Shown: positions 8,013 to 10,077 of the stretch, in pieces | Numbering within the stretch: the first letter of the stretch is position 1 | How the letters are laid out: every line of letters begins with the position of its first letter | From: Clostridia bacterium | Lineage (GTDB): Bacteria; Bacillota; Clostridia; Christensenellales; Borkfalkiaceae | Assembly: GCA_017421905.1 (NCBI GenBank) | Contig: JAFOHH010000085.1 | Span: 1 to 10,077 of the forward strand | Direction: 5' to 3' | DNA: 10,077 bases | The notes under the pieces: model-generated | What the model was told of the DNA's origin: nothing | The model's input: the letters and a program-made list of their open reading frames with translations, nothing else | Databases searched by the model: none | Made by a program: the position numbers and the translations under genes

Positions 8013-8090
8013 TTTAAGTTGAGTTACTCTTATAATTTTCACGGCGTAAATCCTTTTGCAACCTCTCGGATTGCCTTAAAAAAACTACAC
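8013..8090 (-). other. Unassigned 5' leader upstream of the ZTP aptamer
   Basis: About 78 bases lie between the predicted transcription start (8087-8090) and aptamer P1. They can fold in two exclusive ways. One is a 6-bp hairpin GCAATC/GGTTGC (8074-8069 with 8063-8058). The other is a longer stem AATCC/GGATT (8072-8068 with 8053-8049) extended by GGC/GCC (8075-8073 with 8045-8043). TTGCAAA (8061-8055) is also complementary to TTTGCAA (8006-8000), in the P1 5' arm and next bases. The segment matches no riboswitch class I can name. It may be plain leader, or may modulate the aptamer. Confidence 0.4.
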
Positions 8091-8094
8091 GATT

Positions 8095-8124
8095 ATAATA
8101 GCATATTTTCTATTATTTTGTCAA
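8095..8124 (-). promoter_or_regulatory. Sigma-A type promoter of the purine operon
   Basis: On the minus strand a consensus -35 TTGACA (8124-8119) is followed after 18 bases by TATTAT (8100-8095), preceded by TG at 8103-8102 as an extended -10. A perfect TATAAT also exists at 8097-8092 but its spacing of 21 is poor. The surroundings are strongly AT-rich. Transcription should start near 8087-8090, giving a leader of about 215 bases to the purE ATG. Confidence 0.8.
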
Positions 8125-8210
8125 TCAATAAATAGTGATTTTATGACTTGAAATAATACTTTTTGGGTTGTCCACACTTTTTCCACACGTTTTGTAAAAA
8201 AAGAAAATTT

Positions 8211-9968
8211 CTATTGTTCCAAACGATCGAATTGACTGTTAAAAAGATGGGAATAAAATCCGCCCTTTTTCAAAAGATCAGCATGATTCCCCTGCTCGAT
8301 TACGTTTCCGTCCTTCATAACCAAAATAACATCTGCACTTTGAATGGTAGAAAGGCGATGCGCTACGATAAACGCCGTTTTCCCTTCCATTAACAAATGG
8401 AAAGCCTCGGAAATTTTTGCTTCTGTGCGCGTATCGATCGAAGAGGTTGCTTCGTCTAAAATCAACATAGGCGGCTTTAACAGCATAACGCGAGCAATAC
8501 AAAGGAGCTGACGCTCGCCCGCAGACAAATTTCCAGAATCGGAAATAACGGTATCGTAGCCATTTGGCAAACGGCAAATAAAACCGTGAGCATGAGAAAG
8601 CACACACGCCCGCTCGATTTCCTCGCGCGATGCCTGCGGATTGCCAAGCGCAACGTTTTCCGCTACCGTGCCGTTCATAATCCACGTATCTTGCAGCACC
8701 ATGCCGTAATTTTTGCGCAAAGTGTGACGAGAATAAGCTTGAACGTTTTTGCCATCTACCTTAATTTCCCCGTTTAGAACGTCGTAAAAACGCATTAAAA
8801 GGTTGATAAGCGTTGTCTTGCCACATCCAGTAGGTCCAACGATGGCAACCGTTTGCCCTTGCCGTACTGCAAGGTTAAAGTTTTGAATAAGAGGGCGAGA
8901 AGGATCGTAAGAAAAATCGACGTGAGAAGCAAGAAGTTCGCCTCGGAGCGGATTTTCGAGCTGCAAACAATCCGAATCCTCCTCTTCTTTTTGCTCGGTA
9001 AGAAATTCAAAAATACGCCCTAGACAAGCAAACGCATTTTGCAATTCCGCCAAAACGGAAGTAACCTCGTTAAAAGGCTTAGTGTACTGATTTGCATAAT
9101 TCAAAACCACGGAAAGCATACCAACGGTTAAGCCGGAAGAAAGAGGTATTAGCCCCAAGCAAAGTAACGCACCAACACCGGCAACCCCGGCATATACGAG
9201 GGAGTTGACAAAGCGAGTTAACGGATTTGTTAAAGAGGAAAAGAAGGTTGCGCGAAAGGAAACTTCTTTCATTTTTTCATTTACGGCATAAAAACGCTCG
9301 ATAGCGCAATCTTCGTATCCGTAAGCTTGAACCGTTTGAACGTTACCAATCATTTCATCGAGAAGAGCCGTTTGCTCCGCGCGAATTTCCGATTGCTTTT
9401 TGAACATAGTATACGTTTTGGTAGAAATAAAGCGAGAAATAAGCAAGGATATAGGCGTTAACACCAAAACGGCAAGCGCAATAATCCAATTAAGAACGAA
9501 TAATATTACAAGCGTCCCTACAACCGTTAAAACACCGGTAATAAGATGTGCAAACCCCATTAAAAGCCCATCGGCAACCTGTTCCACGTCCCCAATAACC
9601 CTACCAACCGTTTCTCCTACGGGATGTTTATCTAAATAGGAAAGTGGCAAGGATTGCATTTGCTCTACACATTCATCGCGCAAGCGCTTGGAAACACCCG
9701 CCACGATTTTTGCGTTCAACACGTCCTTCGTCCAATCTAGCCCACAAACAAGCAAAGCACAAGCGGAAGCATAAACTAGATTCCACGCCAACGTTTCAAA
9801 ATTAACGGCGTCTTTACCAATAAGGGCGTCGATTGCAAACCCGAATAAAACGGGAACGGTTAACGATAAAAGCACGGACAAGACAGAACAAATAACGGAT
9901 GCGAAAAGCTTGAACCTGTCTGCTTTTAAATAGGGATAGAGATTTTTTAAAGTAGTTCTCTTATGCAT
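8211..9968 (-). CDS. ABC exporter half-transporter (fused permease and ATPase), partner of upstream gene
   Basis: This 585-residue type IV (exporter-fold) ABC protein has a transmembrane domain and then a nucleotide-binding domain. Hydrophobic segments lie at about 20-50, 62-78, 136-160, 161-180, 243-272 and 276-295, consistent with six helices. The ATPase domain from about 345 has Walker A GPTGCGKTT (378-386), Q-loop Gln426, signature LSAGE (481-485), Walker B MLILDE (501-506, catalytic Glu506) and H-loop His537, so it looks catalytically complete. The start is ATG 9968, with GGGAGGGG six bases upstream; it overlaps the preceding ABC gene by eight bases. In-frame starts at 10010 or 10055 would lie deeper inside that gene. 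The pairing suggests a heterodimeric multidrug or lipid exporter, but the substrate cannot be told from sequence. It ends about 86 bases before the purine promoter. No strong terminator follows it, so some read-through is possible. Confidence 0.95.
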   Translation of the reverse strand: MHKRTTLKNLYPYLKADRFKLFASVICSVLSVLLSLTVPVLFGFAIDALIGKDAVNFETLAWNLVYASACALLVCGLDWTKDVLNAKIVAGVSKRLRDECVEQMQSLPLSYLDKHPVGETVGRVIGDVEQVADGLLMGFAHLITGVLTVVGTLVILFVLNWIIALAVLVLTPISLLISRFISTKTYTMFKKQSEIRAEQTALLDEMIGNVQTVQAYGYEDCAIERFYAVNEKMKEVSFRATFFSSLTNPLTRFVNSLVYAGVAGVGALLCLGLIPLSSGLTVGMLSVVLNYANQYTKPFNEVTSVLAELQNAFACLGRIFEFLTEQKEEEDSDCLQLENPLRGELLASHVDFSYDPSRPLIQNFNLAVRQGQTVAIVGPTGCGKTTLINLLMRFYDVLNGEIKVDGKNVQAYSRHTLRKNYGMVLQDTWIMNGTVAENVALGNPQASREEIERACVLSHAHGFICRLPNGYDTVISDSGNLSAGERQLLCIARVMLLKPPMLILDEATSSIDTRTEAKISEAFHLLMEGKTAFIVAHRLSTIQSADVILVMKDGNVIEQGNHADLLKKGGFYSHLFNSQFDRLEQ

Positions 9969-10077
9969 TTTCTTCCCCTCCCGCAACTTGCGAACGGTAA
10001 ATTTCCGCATAAATGGAACAATTCCGCAAAAGATTTTCGTGTTTATCGCAAGCAACCATTCTGCCTTGATCTAACAC
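9961..10077 (-). CDS. C-terminal tail of an upstream ABC exporter half-transporter, partial
   Basis: Only the last 38 codons and a TAA stop are visible; the 5' part lies beyond the right edge. The reading frame gives VLDQGRMVACDKHENLLRNC and then SIYAEIYRSQVAGG, the typical end of an ABC ATPase domain: the strand after the H-loop, the D-K/T-H-x-x-L motif, and the YAEIYRSQ helix. It stands in the same orientation and overlaps the ATG of the following complete ABC gene (ATGCATAA), so the two are probably co-translated halves of one heterodimeric exporter. Whether its own catalytic site is intact or degenerate, as in many such pairs, cannot be judged here. Confidence 0.9.
   Translation of the reverse strand: MLDQGRMVACDKHENLLRNCSIYAEIYRSQVAGGEENA

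Noticed and set aside
8013..8070. Resemblance of AGAGGTTGCAA and AAGAGTAA in the leader to parts of a lysine riboswitch
   Set aside because: The rest of the lysine aptamer core, its other helices and their order, is absent, the segment is far too short, and the downstream genes are purine genes.
7874..8090. A guanine/adenine (purine) or PRPP riboswitch in front of the operon
   Set aside because: The purine riboswitch loop-loop core and the ykkC-type core are not found. The conserved blocks fit the ZTP class instead.
8191..8213. Intrinsic terminator just after the ABC transporter stop (short AGAA/TTCT repeat and T-run on the minus strand)
   Set aside because: The stem would be about 4 A/T-rich pairs, too weak to call.
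8163..8393. Plus-strand open frame of 76 codons starting in the intergenic region
   Set aside because: It mostly mirrors the 3' end of the ABC transporter gene, has no ribosome site of note, and its product looks like no protein family.

Overview
The window is a housekeeping stretch from a low-to-moderate GC Firmicute, most likely an anaerobic member of the Clostridia. The reasons are the strong GGAGG-type ribosome binding sites, the protein signatures (for example the PurN active-site region NVHPSLIPSFCGKG), an oxygen-labile Fe-S type PurF, a split purH function and a ZTP riboswitch. I cannot name the genus. Every real gene lies on the minus strand, so the window reads from high to low coordinates.

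At the right edge (9961-10077, then 8211-9968) are the C-terminal tail of one ABC half-transporter and the complete next one. They overlap by 8 bases, which points to a heterodimeric ABC exporter. The intergenic region 7874-8210 then carries the control region of the next operon: a sigma-A type promoter (about 8095-8124), an unassigned 5' leader (8013-8090), a ZTP (pfl) riboswitch aptamer (7941-8012), and an overlapping intrinsic terminator (7907-7945).

Below it lies a tightly packed de novo purine operon: purE (7379-7873), purF (5926-7365), purM (4883-5923), purN (4267-4875), a PurO-type IMP cyclohydrolase (3551-4270), a stand-alone AICAR formyltransferase (2355-3539), glyA (1093-2337), and purD running off the left edge (1-1053). 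Gaps within the operon are mostly under 20 bases, with one 4-base ATGA overlap. The only longer spacer, of 39 bases, is before purD and contains a small hairpin.

The genes fit one logic. PurF and PurD make GAR (PurD consuming glycine). PurN formylates it with 10-formyl-THF. PurM closes the first ring, PurE acts on the carboxylated product, the AICAR formyltransferase uses a second 10-formyl-THF, and the PurO-like enzyme closes the second ring to IMP. GlyA interconverts serine and glycine and so links glycine to the one-carbon folate pool. When 10-formyl-THF runs short, AICAR backs up and is phosphorylated to ZTP, and the riboswitch would sense this and let transcription continue into the operon. 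Genes for PurC, PurL/Q/S, PurB and PurK are not in the window.

I found no mobile element, CRISPR array, tRNA, rRNA or clearly new system. The most worthwhile points are the riboswitch and its leader, a short reading frame threaded through the aptamer, and the replacement of bifunctional PurH by two separate proteins.
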